Part shown: piece by piece, positions 47,101 to 57,959 of the stretch
How positions within the stretch are numbered: the first letter of the stretch is position 1
Layout: each line of letters begins with the position of its first letter
From: Oryzias latipes
Lineage: Eukaryota > Chordata > Actinopteri > Beloniformes > Adrianichthyidae
NCBI RefSeq assembly: GCF_002234675.1
Contig: NC_019864.2
Span: 13,347,582-13,411,581, forward strand
Direction of reading: 5' to 3'
DNA length: 64,000 nt
Position numbers and translations under genes: made by a program
The notes under the pieces: model-generated
What the model was told of the DNA's origin: nothing
Database searches by the model: none
What the model saw: only the letters and a program-made list of their open reading frames with translations

Positions 47101-49069
47101 AGAGTGGAGAGCTGAGTTTTGGTTTAGGAGATATGGATATCCACCAGCACATCACAGAGAACTATGTAAGTCCTGCTGGCTCTGCTCACTTTTTATTTTT
47201 TATGTATTTATTTAGCTAGATTGGTTCAGGAAATTACGATTCTGTGCTTCATCCAACATAGTTTTAGGACTAGTTTTTATGAAAATGAAGACTGTGTTTC
47301 TCAATAGTAAAAAATAAAAAAGAAGCTCTTGCTTAAATATATGACTGATAATACAAATCAGTTTTAGACATAACATAGATGCAAAATGAAATTATAATTT
47401 TTTTGTGCATCCTGATCCTTGTGTTTGACAATATCCAGACACTATGTAGACTGCACTGCAAAAACAGGCCCCTGAAAAATAAGCCAAAAACGATTTTCCC
47501 AATTGGAAGATTTTCTCTACATAAGCAAAAAAAAATACCAATGGGATAGGAAAAATTATTTTAGCAAGAATTGTTTTAAGAAAAAGACGCGTTTTCTCAA
47601 ACTATGATTATTTTGATGTTAAAAAAATCTTTTCTTGCAAGACAGAAAAGTAGACTACTTTTCTAAAAATAAAGGTATTTTTACTTTGTTGAGATTTCGT
47701 TTTTGCAGTGTGTATAGAATGAAGTTTAAAACCAAATTCCAGTTTTGACAATAAGCTTTGTGAAAAATACATGTGCTAATACATTTGGAATATTGTAAAA
47801 CAAGCTTTTATCCTCTTGATAGGTGTCACAGTTTGAGAAGCAGGTTTCCTCAGCTGCTCTAGTGTGTCTTGATGGAAACATCCCTGTCTCCACCATCAAC
47901 TATATTTGTTCTCTTGCCAAGAAGCACAACATAAATGGTACGGATGTGCAGCCATTAAAGAATATTGGGAATGGACACAAACAGAGGCTTTTGTTGATTT
48001 AATATAGCTTGAATAATCTGTGTCATAGTTTGGTATGAGCCAACAGATGTGGAAAGGGCTTCTAAGCCTTTCCTGACAGACGCATGGAAGTCTTTGTCCT
48101 ATTCATCCCCAAACATGGCAGAGCTGTGCAACATGAATAAAACTCTGGGTATTGCAACGCCTGATGGTGAGCAGATCATTCAGAAGAAATAAGCCTCTCA
48201 GCCATAGATCTGCAAATTCAGTTCTTGTGAAGAATATAAATGATGTATTGGTAATTGAGGATGTGGTTTCCTCCAGTGCTGCCAACCTCTCTGAGTGAAA
48301 TCCTGCATGTGGCTGTGTCTCTTTCACGCCCCCTTCTGGAGCATCTTCACTGTTTGGTGGTGACTCTTGGGTCAAATGGGGTGCTGCTGTGTGGGGAGCA
48401 CAGTGCAGACTCAGTCAACCTGCAGCTGAGAAAACAGAAGAAAGTGAGCAGTTATTCATCTCAGCTATAGAGATAACTCCTGAATCAGCATGGTGGAAAT
48501 ATTTCTGCTGCCTTTTTGTTTTTTGCAGAAAAGGCAGCTTTGTGCAGTGCACTACCCAGCTCTAAATGTGTCCCCAGAGGAGACAGTGAATGTGTCAGGA
48601 GCCGGAGATAGGTGCAAAATATTTACTTTTTCTATTTTCAGTTCCTTTTCCTCATTCCCTTTGCTACTATGTGATATTTTGCCTAGTACTCATTAATTTA
48701 AATACCAAATCAGTCATCTTTAAAAAGAAATGTAAATATCCATTTGTTTTTCATATTCAGTAAATTAAATTCACTGGGAAAGTTTATAAATGTTTCATGT
48801 TTCTTTCTGTCATCGCAACATGTTAAAGAACTTGATCATGTCTTTGTTGTTTTTGCAGTTTTGCAGGTGCCTTGATAGCAGGAATTATCCAGGGAAAAGA
48901 CACAGACGACTGTGTGCGAATGGGTCTTCTGGCTGCAAAGATGTCCCTGGCATCGCCGCACCCCATATCTCCAATGCTCAGTGTGGATTCCGTAGATCCT
49001 ACAAAACTAAAACAAATGAATTGGCCAGCACCAAGTTTTTTCTGGATAGACAAGGGTGTACTTCTCTGA
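44106..49069 (+). CDS. Bifunctional pseudouridine-degrading enzyme: PsuG glycosidase fused to PfkB (PsuK) kinase, complete
   Basis: PsuK phosphorylates pseudouridine and PsuG then splits pseudouridine 5'-phosphate to uracil and ribose 5-phosphate. Eighteen exons: 44106-44184, 44285-44399, 44483-44657, 44911-45022, 45279-45385, 45517-45643, 45783-45903, 46019-46104, 46314-46450, 46533-46592, 46685-46748, 46850-46944, 47037-47165, 47823-47937, 48029-48166, 48277-48443, 48529-48611 and 48859-49069. Every phase fits, giving 706 residues. PsuG spans about 32-308: Glu50 in [12 protein letters not shown], Lys123 in [17 protein letters not shown], and Lys184 in [11 protein letters not shown], the Schiff-base lysine in the bacterial enzyme. 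A linker (about 309-353) leads to the PfkB kinase, from [10 protein letters not shown] (354-363) to SGAGDS with catalytic Asp636. Residues 1-27 ([20 protein letters not shown] start) are basic and lack acids, like a mitochondrial presequence. It corresponds to the zgc:136858-type genes of fish; mammals lack it. Confidence 0.95.
47454..47710. mobile_element. MITE with CACTGCAAAAA / TTTTTGCAGTG ends
   Basis: A 257-bp element in intron 13 of the pseudouridine gene. It starts CACTGCAAAAACAGG and ends GTTTTTGCAGTG, perfect 11-bp terminal inverted repeats. Internal words GTTTTCTCAAACTATGATTATT and CTTGCAAGACAGAAAA are shared with the older copy at 11335-11656. The ends suggest a hAT-type non-autonomous element; a clear 8-bp target duplication is not visible. 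Confidence 0.75.
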
Positions 49070-49189
49070 TTGTTTAAGCCATTTATTTATTTGTTTTTAA
49101 AGTTTTAGCCTTTTAACTTTTAATAGTTAAATTTGATTGTAACTAAGTAAACTAATGCATAAAAGTGCTTTGTCCACAATGGTGTAATA

Positions 49190-49240
49190 AATCAGGAATC
49201 AGGAATCTTTATTGTCATTTTATCACATTGATAAATAAGG
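49190..49240 (+). repeat. Short repeat fragment (ATCAGGAATCAGGAATCTTT)
   Basis: Tandem ATCAGGA units followed by CTTTATTGTCATTTTATCAC match the start of a dispersed teleost repeat. It begins directly at the likely poly(A) signal (AATAAA, about 49186) of the pseudouridine gene. Confidence 0.5.
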
Positions 49241-49739
49241 TAAATAAGGTAATAAATCAAATATGTTAAAGTTGTGGGTTATGGGTGTAAAGGACTTTAA
49301 GCAGATAGATTTCAAGTTCAAAAATGTACTTTAGCCGACACCTGCTAATATAAAACCTATATACCGGTACTCTTAAAAAAGTCAGATGAAAATGTTGCAG
49401 ACATACAGTAAGTGCTATAAGTGTCTGGAAATCATGCAGCCATTTAAAACAGCACAAATAATTAAAACTAAACCTTGATGTTGAGATTTTAGAACCAGGG
49501 CTTTTGTTTGATGTTTTGTTTTATAATTATTTGAACAGCTGGGATTATGGTAATTATTATCATATTGTAAAGCAATTGGTGACTATTCTCTGTCTTTTAT
49601 ATTTTGGTATTGTTTTGTTGATGAATCAATTAAAAAAATCATCTACATCTTCCAAATGTTTTTACTTTTTCATTTTTTTTTATTTCGCAAAATCGGGGTT
49701 GGATCATGTTAAAGCAAAAGAAGCATGTAAACTCCATCT

Positions 49740-50039
49740 CCCACAAAGCATCTGTTCTATTGCGCAGGCTCAATGGCACCGAATGTTTGCCCCGCTCCCT
49801 CCTCCCTACTATAATGCTAGCTAAGATGGTGGTTTGAGCGTAATTTGTCTCAACAATACCAAGAAAAGAAAGGGGCAAAACATCTTTACAACCTTTTAAT
49901 TACAGCAGAACAGCACAACTACTGTTATATTAAGTGTCCATTTAGATAAATTGTGACTTTTCTGTTAGATTGGCTTTTAGTCCCCGCCCAATTTGGTGTG
50001 ACTCCTTTGGAGTGGAATCCTAAGCTAAATACGGACAGG
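49740..50039 (+). promoter_or_regulatory. cnot4: cnot4 promoter and untranslated exon 1
   Basis: A TATA-less, relatively GC-rich block. AAGATGGTGG (49823-49832) is one base from the YY1 element AAGATGGCGG that often lies just downstream of housekeeping start sites. The first exon ends at 50039 with an ideal donor (CAGG|GTAAGT). A second donor, CCAG|GTAATA at about 50172, could end an alternative exon. CpGs remain frequent to about 50900. Confidence 0.5.
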
Positions 50040-52643
50040 GTAAGTAACGCTAACATTAGCCAAGACCGCTAGCTCGAGTTCCTTCCTATCTCAGTAAATA
50101 AAGGGCGGGTGTGCATGTTACGAGCTCTCGCCGACAGGAGAGTTTTGTCAAGATTTCAGAATTGCTGTCCAGGTAATATTGGTGCACTTGGAGCACTGTC
50201 AGCTGTTCACTGTACAAGCAATTTGTCTGCAGATATTAGCTTGTGTAGGCCGCAACGTTAGATAGGCTCCAAAACCTTGTACTTCTATCGTTAACTACTA
50301 GCATTCAAGCTAAACGCATAGCATTACCCAAGCTGTCATTTTTTTTCTGTCTACAGCAAACGTCATTGCCATTTATTTTTCTTTCTTTCTTTCTGTTTCG
50401 TGTCATTGCTTGATTTGTGTTTCGTGTGTTTTGTTTCTCTAGTCACGTTTACAACATAACTGGATACCCGCCAGCAGTCGAACCGGCGTTCTGTACCAAT
50501 TTGTTGCTAACGTTAGCTTAGCTCAACGTTAGTCAAAAAAACATCTGTCACGATAATGTACGATCCAGAAGACAGAGCCAGTCTGTCTCCACGCAGCTAA
50601 AGTCACACGCAGGGTTATCTCTGTATTTTTCTTTAACACGGTGATGTCTGCGAAACAATCAATGATACTATATAATAAACGTCAGTAGCAGGAGGCTATC
50701 AACCAATCACCTAAAATGCTGGTGTTGCGTTAATGTAACTTAATTTTGTTTATGTTTATCAATCTGAGGTTGTAATTAAGCCCATCTGTCTTAAGCGATG
50801 CTGTCACGTAGAGACCGAGTTAACTATCCGAGTTATTCAACAGGGTTATATTCATAGAGAAACGCACCTATTTTCTCCTAAGCGTCAAACGTGACGTGTA
50901 AAACTCTGTCAAGCCACTAGAGATGTACAACACCCGCTTTGACACTTAGCTGTCGGTAGTTCTGTTTCAGCTTTTTCTAGAAACCTAGTTTTCTGACTAT
51001 TAAATAGTACAGCCACTCATAGTGATTGCTGGTCTGTCCAACATCCCTCAGCATCCTTTATAGGTTGTCGTGTTTTCATCTATTTAATCCAAGTTGTGTT
51101 TTGGCATTGCCCAGAGCTCAAGGGGGATCCTTTTGTTTTGTTAGACCATCAGTTCTCTATGCTAGTTGTGTCAAAGAAACTGCAAACATTTTTCACGACT
51201 TATAATGGTACAGCACTGTTTTTTTCTCTCTCTGCCTTTCAATATCATTACATAACTTCTTGATTTTTGGTAGTTGTATTCATCTTAATGACCGCTTGTA
51301 TCTCCTTTCAGATATCTTCTTCGTAGAAAAAAAGCAAACGTGTAATTTTATGCTTTATTTTTTTATATAATACTTTTATTTATTTTCATTTCAAATGTAA
51401 AAAATGTTTTTGTACAAAAAGTGATGGAAATTCATGTTGGCTAATACGTGCAGCCAAGATGCGCCTTGCTACATTGCCCGCCCATATTTTATAGGTGTCC
51501 AAGGTTGCATTTTGTTGTTGGCCGCACGTGTTATTAAACTTAAAGTTTAAACTCCCATTATCTGTCACAAACCAAGGTGTGTTAAATGTGTTCCCAAATT
51601 TGATCCATCCCCTGGAGGAGCGGAGAGCCACACTCAGGATCTGTTTGGTGGTTTAACCCTAACCACAACTGTAATCCTGACCTTAGTCCTTCCTCTGGTT
51701 CTGTATGGCCAAGACAAAAGTTTAGGGCTGACCGCACGTATTTGGAGAACTACCTGATTTACTATTTTTTTACGTGTTGGGTTTGTCATCTAGGTTTGAT
51801 AACAAACTTTCTGAAAAAAAGTCACTCCCCCCTAACCTTGAACTAACTATATTTTTAATTTGCCTGTGTTTTATATGAAATGTTATTTTATATTGAAAAT
51901 ATTGTAGGCATCATTCACAATTATAGGGTTATGTGATTATTTTAAAAACATAATTGTCCGTTTTGCTTACAAAAGCTAGTTTTTTTTTTCTTTTCTATAT
52001 TTTCTAGTTTTGGAGCTTTCGTTTTAAACTATTCATGACTTTTTTGACATTTTTCTAAATGTATTTAAAGGTTGAATAATGTTTAAAAATAACTGATATA
52101 CCCATGTCCTGTTGATTTAGTTCAGCTCCTTTTTTAACTGAATAAATCAACGTTGTGCTTCTATTTCCTTTTTTGTAAATGTTTAATTTTGACTTTGTTT
52201 CCATTCTTTTCCCTTAAGGAGTCACCTCAGCAAATCAGCTTTTTTGTTTCCATATATAATAACTATTTGAAGATCTGAAAAAGGTCAGTTTCTATGATGC
52301 TGACATATTATCAAATTTGAAGTACTACATGTATATGTAGCTCATGTGTCAGCAGGTTCTCTAGCTTTGGAACTGACGATAAACTAGGAACAGCTCTGAA
52401 GCAGCCCTATGCAGTTTATCTGTAGCACCAAAAACTTCAGTGAAATATATACGTTCATTTTGTCCATTCGAAAAATATTTTTTATTATTCTATTTGTTTC
52501 ACTTATGAACTGCTTGAAGTTTTCTTCTGTTTACATCAAATTATACACCAGTCATGTTTACAGCAAATAGTTTGCTCACCTTTGATTTATTACTGCTTAT
52601 AAGGACCGTATTTGCCTAAAATCATTTTTATTTATTTTTGCAG
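50040..52643 (+). other. cnot4 intron 1
   Basis: A 2.6-kb intron between the untranslated first exon and the exon with the start codon, whose acceptor TTTGCAG ends at 52643. Its first 900 bases are CpG-rich and look like the downstream half of a CpG-island promoter. No coding exon was seen in it. Confidence 0.6.
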
Positions 52644-52692
52644 CCCTGTGCTCTGTGACCAGCCTCAGTGCCCACTTGTGCTACACCGTAGG

Positions 52693-55600
52693 ATGTCCCA
52701 CAGCCCCGAAATAAAGGACGACCCCATGGAGTGCCCTCTTTGCATGGAGCCACTAGAAATTGATGATGTCAATTTCTTTCCTTGCACCTGTGGCTATCAA
52801 ATCTGCCGCTTCTGTTGGCACCGCATCCGCACAGATGAGAATGGCCTCTGCCCGGCCTGCAGAAAGGTGATACAAAGCCCTGAGTTTATTACAAACAAAC
52901 AAAAAAAGGTTTTTGTCTGCACTCGTTTGGCAAAACAGTTGTGTTGAGATGCTTTATTTTACTCCACTCCTAGTCTTTAAATACACTGATCAATTCATTT
53001 TGTCCTTACAGTCCAACCGTAGTTAAATCTTTGACATTTAAGCTTAAAAATGTGAATATTTTTCTTTCTTTTAACTTTTTTTTTTTTTTTTTTGTGTAGC
53101 CATATCCAGAGGACCCTGCAGTGTACAAGCCTCTGTCACAGGAGGAGATCCAGAGGATAAAGAATGAAAAGAAGCAGAAACAGAACGAGAAAAAGCAGAA
53201 GGTGACAGAAAATCGCAAGCATCTGGCCAGTGTCAGAGTGGTTCAGAGGAACCTGGTTTTTGTGGTGGGGCTCTCGCAGCGACTCGCTGACCCTGAGGTG
53301 AGTACTGCATTGCAGTTTACAAAGTCGCAGATTTTTCCTACCTTTGCCACTGGGAGGTTGCACTCTTGGGGATTTGCTTGGTGGGAATCACGTGGTTGCA
53401 GCAACAAAAACAAAATGCTTATACCTAGTTTTTGGAAACGGTAAAAGAATATGCTCTTTGAGGGAGAATCTCATCTACATTTAGTTAGAAATTACTATTT
53501 TTATCCTTATTAGAAAATATTTAGATTTTACAGTTTTGTATTTTCCTTACAGGTCCTAAAACGTCCTGAATATTTCGGGAGGTTTGGGAAAATCCATAAA
53601 GTGGTTATCAACAATAGTACATCTTATGCAGGTTCACAGGTAAGTTCAAAACATTTAAAGTATTTACAGATAAAACAGTGGTTTTATTGGTGTAGCTTTT
53701 ACTGGAAAAAAGAAAAAAAAGATCAGAACCACAGTTTGTTGATATTGAACTTGAGTTTGGCTTGTGTGCACAGAGATCTATGGGAAGTCTGTTTAACCTG
53801 TATTGTTTGCTCTTTGCTTTTCAGGGGCCCAGTGCCAGCGCTTATGTCACCTACATCCGCTCTGAAGATGCTCTAAGAGCAATACAGTGTGTCAACAATG
53901 TGGTTGTAGATGGCAGAACACTTAAGGTAAGAAGTTTAGCTCCTCTGTTTTTTTTTTTTTCTCATGTATTTTCAAGCTTATTTTCTGACACTAATCTGTT
54001 GCAAATACAATCAAACTTTTGTTTGACTTTTAATTTTAAATCTGTGTTAAGTCATTAAAAAATTAGATTTTGTTTTTTTTTTTAGAAATGAACTATGCCT
54101 TATCATTAAAGTTTCTATCTTGTTTTTCTGTTACAGGCTTCTTTAGGAACAACAAAGTACTGCAGTTACTTCCTCAAAAGTATGCAATGTCCAAAACCTG
54201 ATTGTATGTATCTACATGAACTTGGGGATGAAGCGGCTAGCTTTACTAAGGAGGAGATGCAGGTAAAGCTGTTCTTGTGTTGTTTGTTGGAAAGTCGAAG
54301 CTGCTCTTGTTCTTCATTTGATGTGAATGTGGAACCTCTTATAGGCTGGGAAACATCAAGAGTATGAACAGAAACTCCTCCAAGACCTCTATAAAATTAA
54401 CCCAGGCTTTCTACAACCTCCAAGTTGTGGAACAGAAAAGTCAAAGAATAAACCCAACTCCACACAGAGGTCCGTTCAACGTGCTTGTCTGTATTCTAAT
54501 CCTCAATGAATCAAAATGTGTGACGTATTTGTTTCCCTTATTTCCAACAGAAGCAACAGTAGTAATGGTAAAGATGGGTGGCCAACACTTTCAGGACATA
54601 GCAAGCTGCCAAATGGGCTTTCAGAAGATCGCAAGTCTCCTCCGCTTCTAGATTATCTAGATCAAGAAGCTAACAATTCAGATGGGCTAGAAACAGAGTT
54701 GGGCCCTGGCCAGCTTACGGCCATGTCCCCCTTTCCCTCCAACTGTGATAGCAACAGGTAAGACAGGCCTCCTCAATGAAAAATAATATTAAATCCTCAG
54801 AAAATATTTAAACTCTTTTCTTTTTCTTTTAATCTGCAGTCCAAATGATAAGCCTTCAGAATCAATTGGTATGGTCAATGGAGATACTATACAACAGGTA
54901 AAACCACCATCAAACATCAAATCCTCGAGATATGAAGCCAAGCGTTCTCACTTTTCCGGCTTTGAATTTTTAGATTCCCACCAGTGACTCCCCCTCCCCT
55001 CCCCCGGGTCTAACTAAGCCCGTGTTGGTGGTGCCCATAAGCATGTCGGACCTCCCGGCCCGCTCGCCCTTTGAGGGTGCATCCGCTGAGTCTCAGTCCC
55101 TCTTTTCAGACAACAGCAACTTCAAACATCCCAACCCCCTCCCTGCCGGACTGCCCCCTTTCCCCAGCTCCCCCCGCAGCAGTTCTGATTGGCCCATGGC
55201 GCCTGAACCACAGAGCATCTTCACATCAGGTATTCATTCATCTAAATATACTGTAAATCTTCTTTAACAGATGAGCCTGGGGAAGTGTATCATTTGTGTT
55301 TAGTCGTATGTGGAGCCGTTACAGGAGCCATGTTGGTTAATGTTGGTGTTCTTCTAAAGTCTTCCTTCTCCTTTTTCTTGCAGACACAATACCAGTGTCT
55401 TCTTCTACAGACTGGCAGGCAGCCTTCGGTTTTGGCTCCTCCACCAAGCAGCAAGACGACGACCTAGGCTTCGATCCGTTCGACGTCACCCGCAAGGCTT
55501 TGGCCGACTTGATAGAGAAGGAGCTGTCGGTGCAAGATCAGAGCCCCCTGTCCCCCGGGCCCCTCACCCAGGGGGCCAACCACGGTCCAAACATGCTACA

Positions 55601-57863
55601 ACCCAACCCCAGCAGTTCCCACCACTTCCCCAGTGGCCTGCCACGCTTTCATCAGCTTCATCACAGACCCATGTTCAGCTTCCCCAGCAGTCACAACAGC
55701 CAGGCCAATCAGCAGCAGCCCCCATCTGCCAGACACCCCTGGATGGGCTTACCCCCACGAAATAACATCACACACTTGAACCACTCAGCTGGAGCTGCCT
55801 CACATAGTAACTTCTTGGACCTGAATCTGCCCCTTCAGCACAACACAGGGCTAGGAGGGATCCCCATCTCAGGTACCTGACACTCGGGTCACCTTGGCAG
55901 GTTCTTTGTGTGCAGTGAAAGCTGTGTATGTTAAAACACAGTAGATGTGCTGCATGAGGAAGTTATTTAATATCACAACAAATGAGCTTTGCCTGTAGCC
56001 TGGAGATACTTGTTTTGATCAGTGTGTATTGATTTTTACAGAGTGCAGACAGACATATTGGTAGTTGCAGTTCTGCACTTAATCACTTTGTGTCGACAAT
56101 GTTCTGTCGCTTAAAGATCTGGTGGTCTAACTCCTCTGCTTCCTGTCTCTCTGCAGAAAACAGCGGCTCTATAGACGGCTTAAATGTGAAAGAGTGGCAG
56201 GACGGCCTCAGAGCTCTTCTACCCAATATCAATATCAACTTCGGCGGCCTCCCCAACTCCTCCTCCTCTTCATCCTCTTCGTCCTCCAACAGTGTTAACC
56301 ACATCGGTGGGCCTCCGGGGCCAGCAGGCATTTCACACAGTCTGAGCTGGGACGGCACAGCCAGCTGGATGGATCCGGCCATCATCACAGGTAGAAATAG
56401 CTGTAGGTGTCTTCTTCAGTCAATTCTTTTTTTTTTTTTTTTCTCTGAAAAGTTGTTTTCATTTCCAACTTGAAGTCTTTAAATAAACACAATAAATTGT
56501 ATTGTATTTAAAATGAGCATAATTAGCAAAACAGTTGTGACTTTAGCCTAAATTATAAACTAATGTTCTTTTGTTTATTGTGCTAGTTGCATTCTAAAAA
56601 TAACCGGCGCCTCCCTACTGCACAGTAGTCATCTTTATTTTTTACAATTATTATAGATAATTTAAGGCTGTGAAACTCCTTACTACACACTTCATGATCT
56701 TTCCTCAGACATTTTTACACGTTTCTCTTTTGTTGAAACTCTCAAAGTTCAAGCCTTTGTAGAAATATGAGTCCAGTATTATAGAATGAAACCAAAGCTC
56801 ATCTTTGCATTCTGAACACACTCTGGACAGGAGACGAGGCACGGAGGAGATTGATTGACATTAGTCTGCAGCCAATCAGGGTGCAGAACACAATGCACTG
56901 TAAACATAAAAAAAGTGAAATACTGCACAAAAAAATCACAAAACTGCAAGACAAGAACTGCGTTCTAGCGTTGGGCCACTGTAGAACCTTATTGTAGAGC
57001 AGATAACTGTGAGGCAAATAGATGCCACCCCCTCCCTCCAGCTTCAATACATTATATTATACTTCTGGTAAGAAGAAGGCCGTTCACTTTCTCTTGTATT
57101 TACAGATGTTGCTCATTTTTGGGGGGTGTCATTAGCGTACAGTCTTCCCTCGTTTTCCCTGGTTTTGTTCTATAAATAACCCGGATAGGTAAAGGCCACG
57201 ATGTTTTTTAAGGCTGTAAAACCTCTCACTATGCACTTTATAAACTTTTCTCGGACAGGCTTCAACATTTTCACTTTGCTCTCTTGTTGAATCTCTCAAA
57301 GTTGAAAATTAAATCCACTTTTATTAAATTAAAACAAAGGTCTGCTCGCAATCAAAGATTTGTGTAAATGTGACAAATTGAACACATTCTGTGCAGTGAA
57401 AGAAGTATTCACCCTGTTAGGGGAACAATTTGGATGTTTTCAGCATTTTACCAGTTTGAAGAATTTCTCTGTTGAACTGCCGTCATGATCGCTCTGATGG
57501 TCTCCTCTCAATCCCCTTTGCCCTCCTCCCTCAGGCATCCCAGCCTCAGCAGGCAACAGTTTAGACTGTCTCCAAGACGACAACCCACCCCACTGGCTCA
57601 AGTCCCTGCAGACACTCACAGACATGGACGGCCCCGCCAGCTCAGCCGTGCCCCCTCCCCAGCCCCTTCACAGCAACCTCCTCGACGGTCACCTCCCCCT
57701 CCACCACAGAGCCGCCAGCGGCTGGGCTCCCTACCTGCCAACTCCCACAGCCAACCCAGTCAGCCAGTACCACTCCCCCCCACCAGGCTTCCAGACCGCC
57801 TTCAGACCCCCAGGACAGCCCGTCACAGAGCTACTACAGAGTGCGGCTGTGGATCGCCACTGA
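52693..57863 (+). CDS. cnot4: CCR4-NOT transcription complex subunit 4 (RING E3 ubiquitin ligase), complete
   Basis: CNOT4 is the E3 ligase associated with the CCR4-NOT deadenylase, working in mRNA decay and ribosome quality control. The start-codon exon is 52644-52866 (ATG at 52693). Further coding exons are 53100-53297, 53553-53639, 53825-53926, 54137-54262, 54345-54469, 54551-54757, 54840-54897, 54974-55229, 55384-55872, 56157-56390 and 57535-57863. Phases fit and give 794 residues. The C4C4 RING has Cys 14, 17, 31, 33, 38, 41, 53 and 56, as in human. An RRM covers about 109-189, followed by a CCCH zinc finger (about 190-217). The rest is a low-complexity tail with conserved islands: SPPPGLxK, EDDLGFDPFDVTRKALADLI-type and WQDGLRALLPNININFGGLP. 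The C-terminus PPPGFQTAFRPP...LQSAAVDRH matches the long human isoform. A run of ten serines sits at about 636-645. Reading through the donor at 55872 gives an alternative short end. Confidence 0.96.
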
Positions 57864-57925
57864 GCACAGACTGCAGCAGACACCCATCCATTCCCCCCAC
57901 CACCACGATCTACCCACCGATTCTG

Positions 57926-57959
<34 letters not shown>

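Noticed and set aside
57485-57928. 147-codon proline-rich frame on the plus strand at the end of cnot4
   Set aside because: It overlaps the last cnot4 exon in another frame. The cnot4 frame matches the conserved C-terminus and uses the splice acceptor, so this is a shadow of GC-rich sequence.
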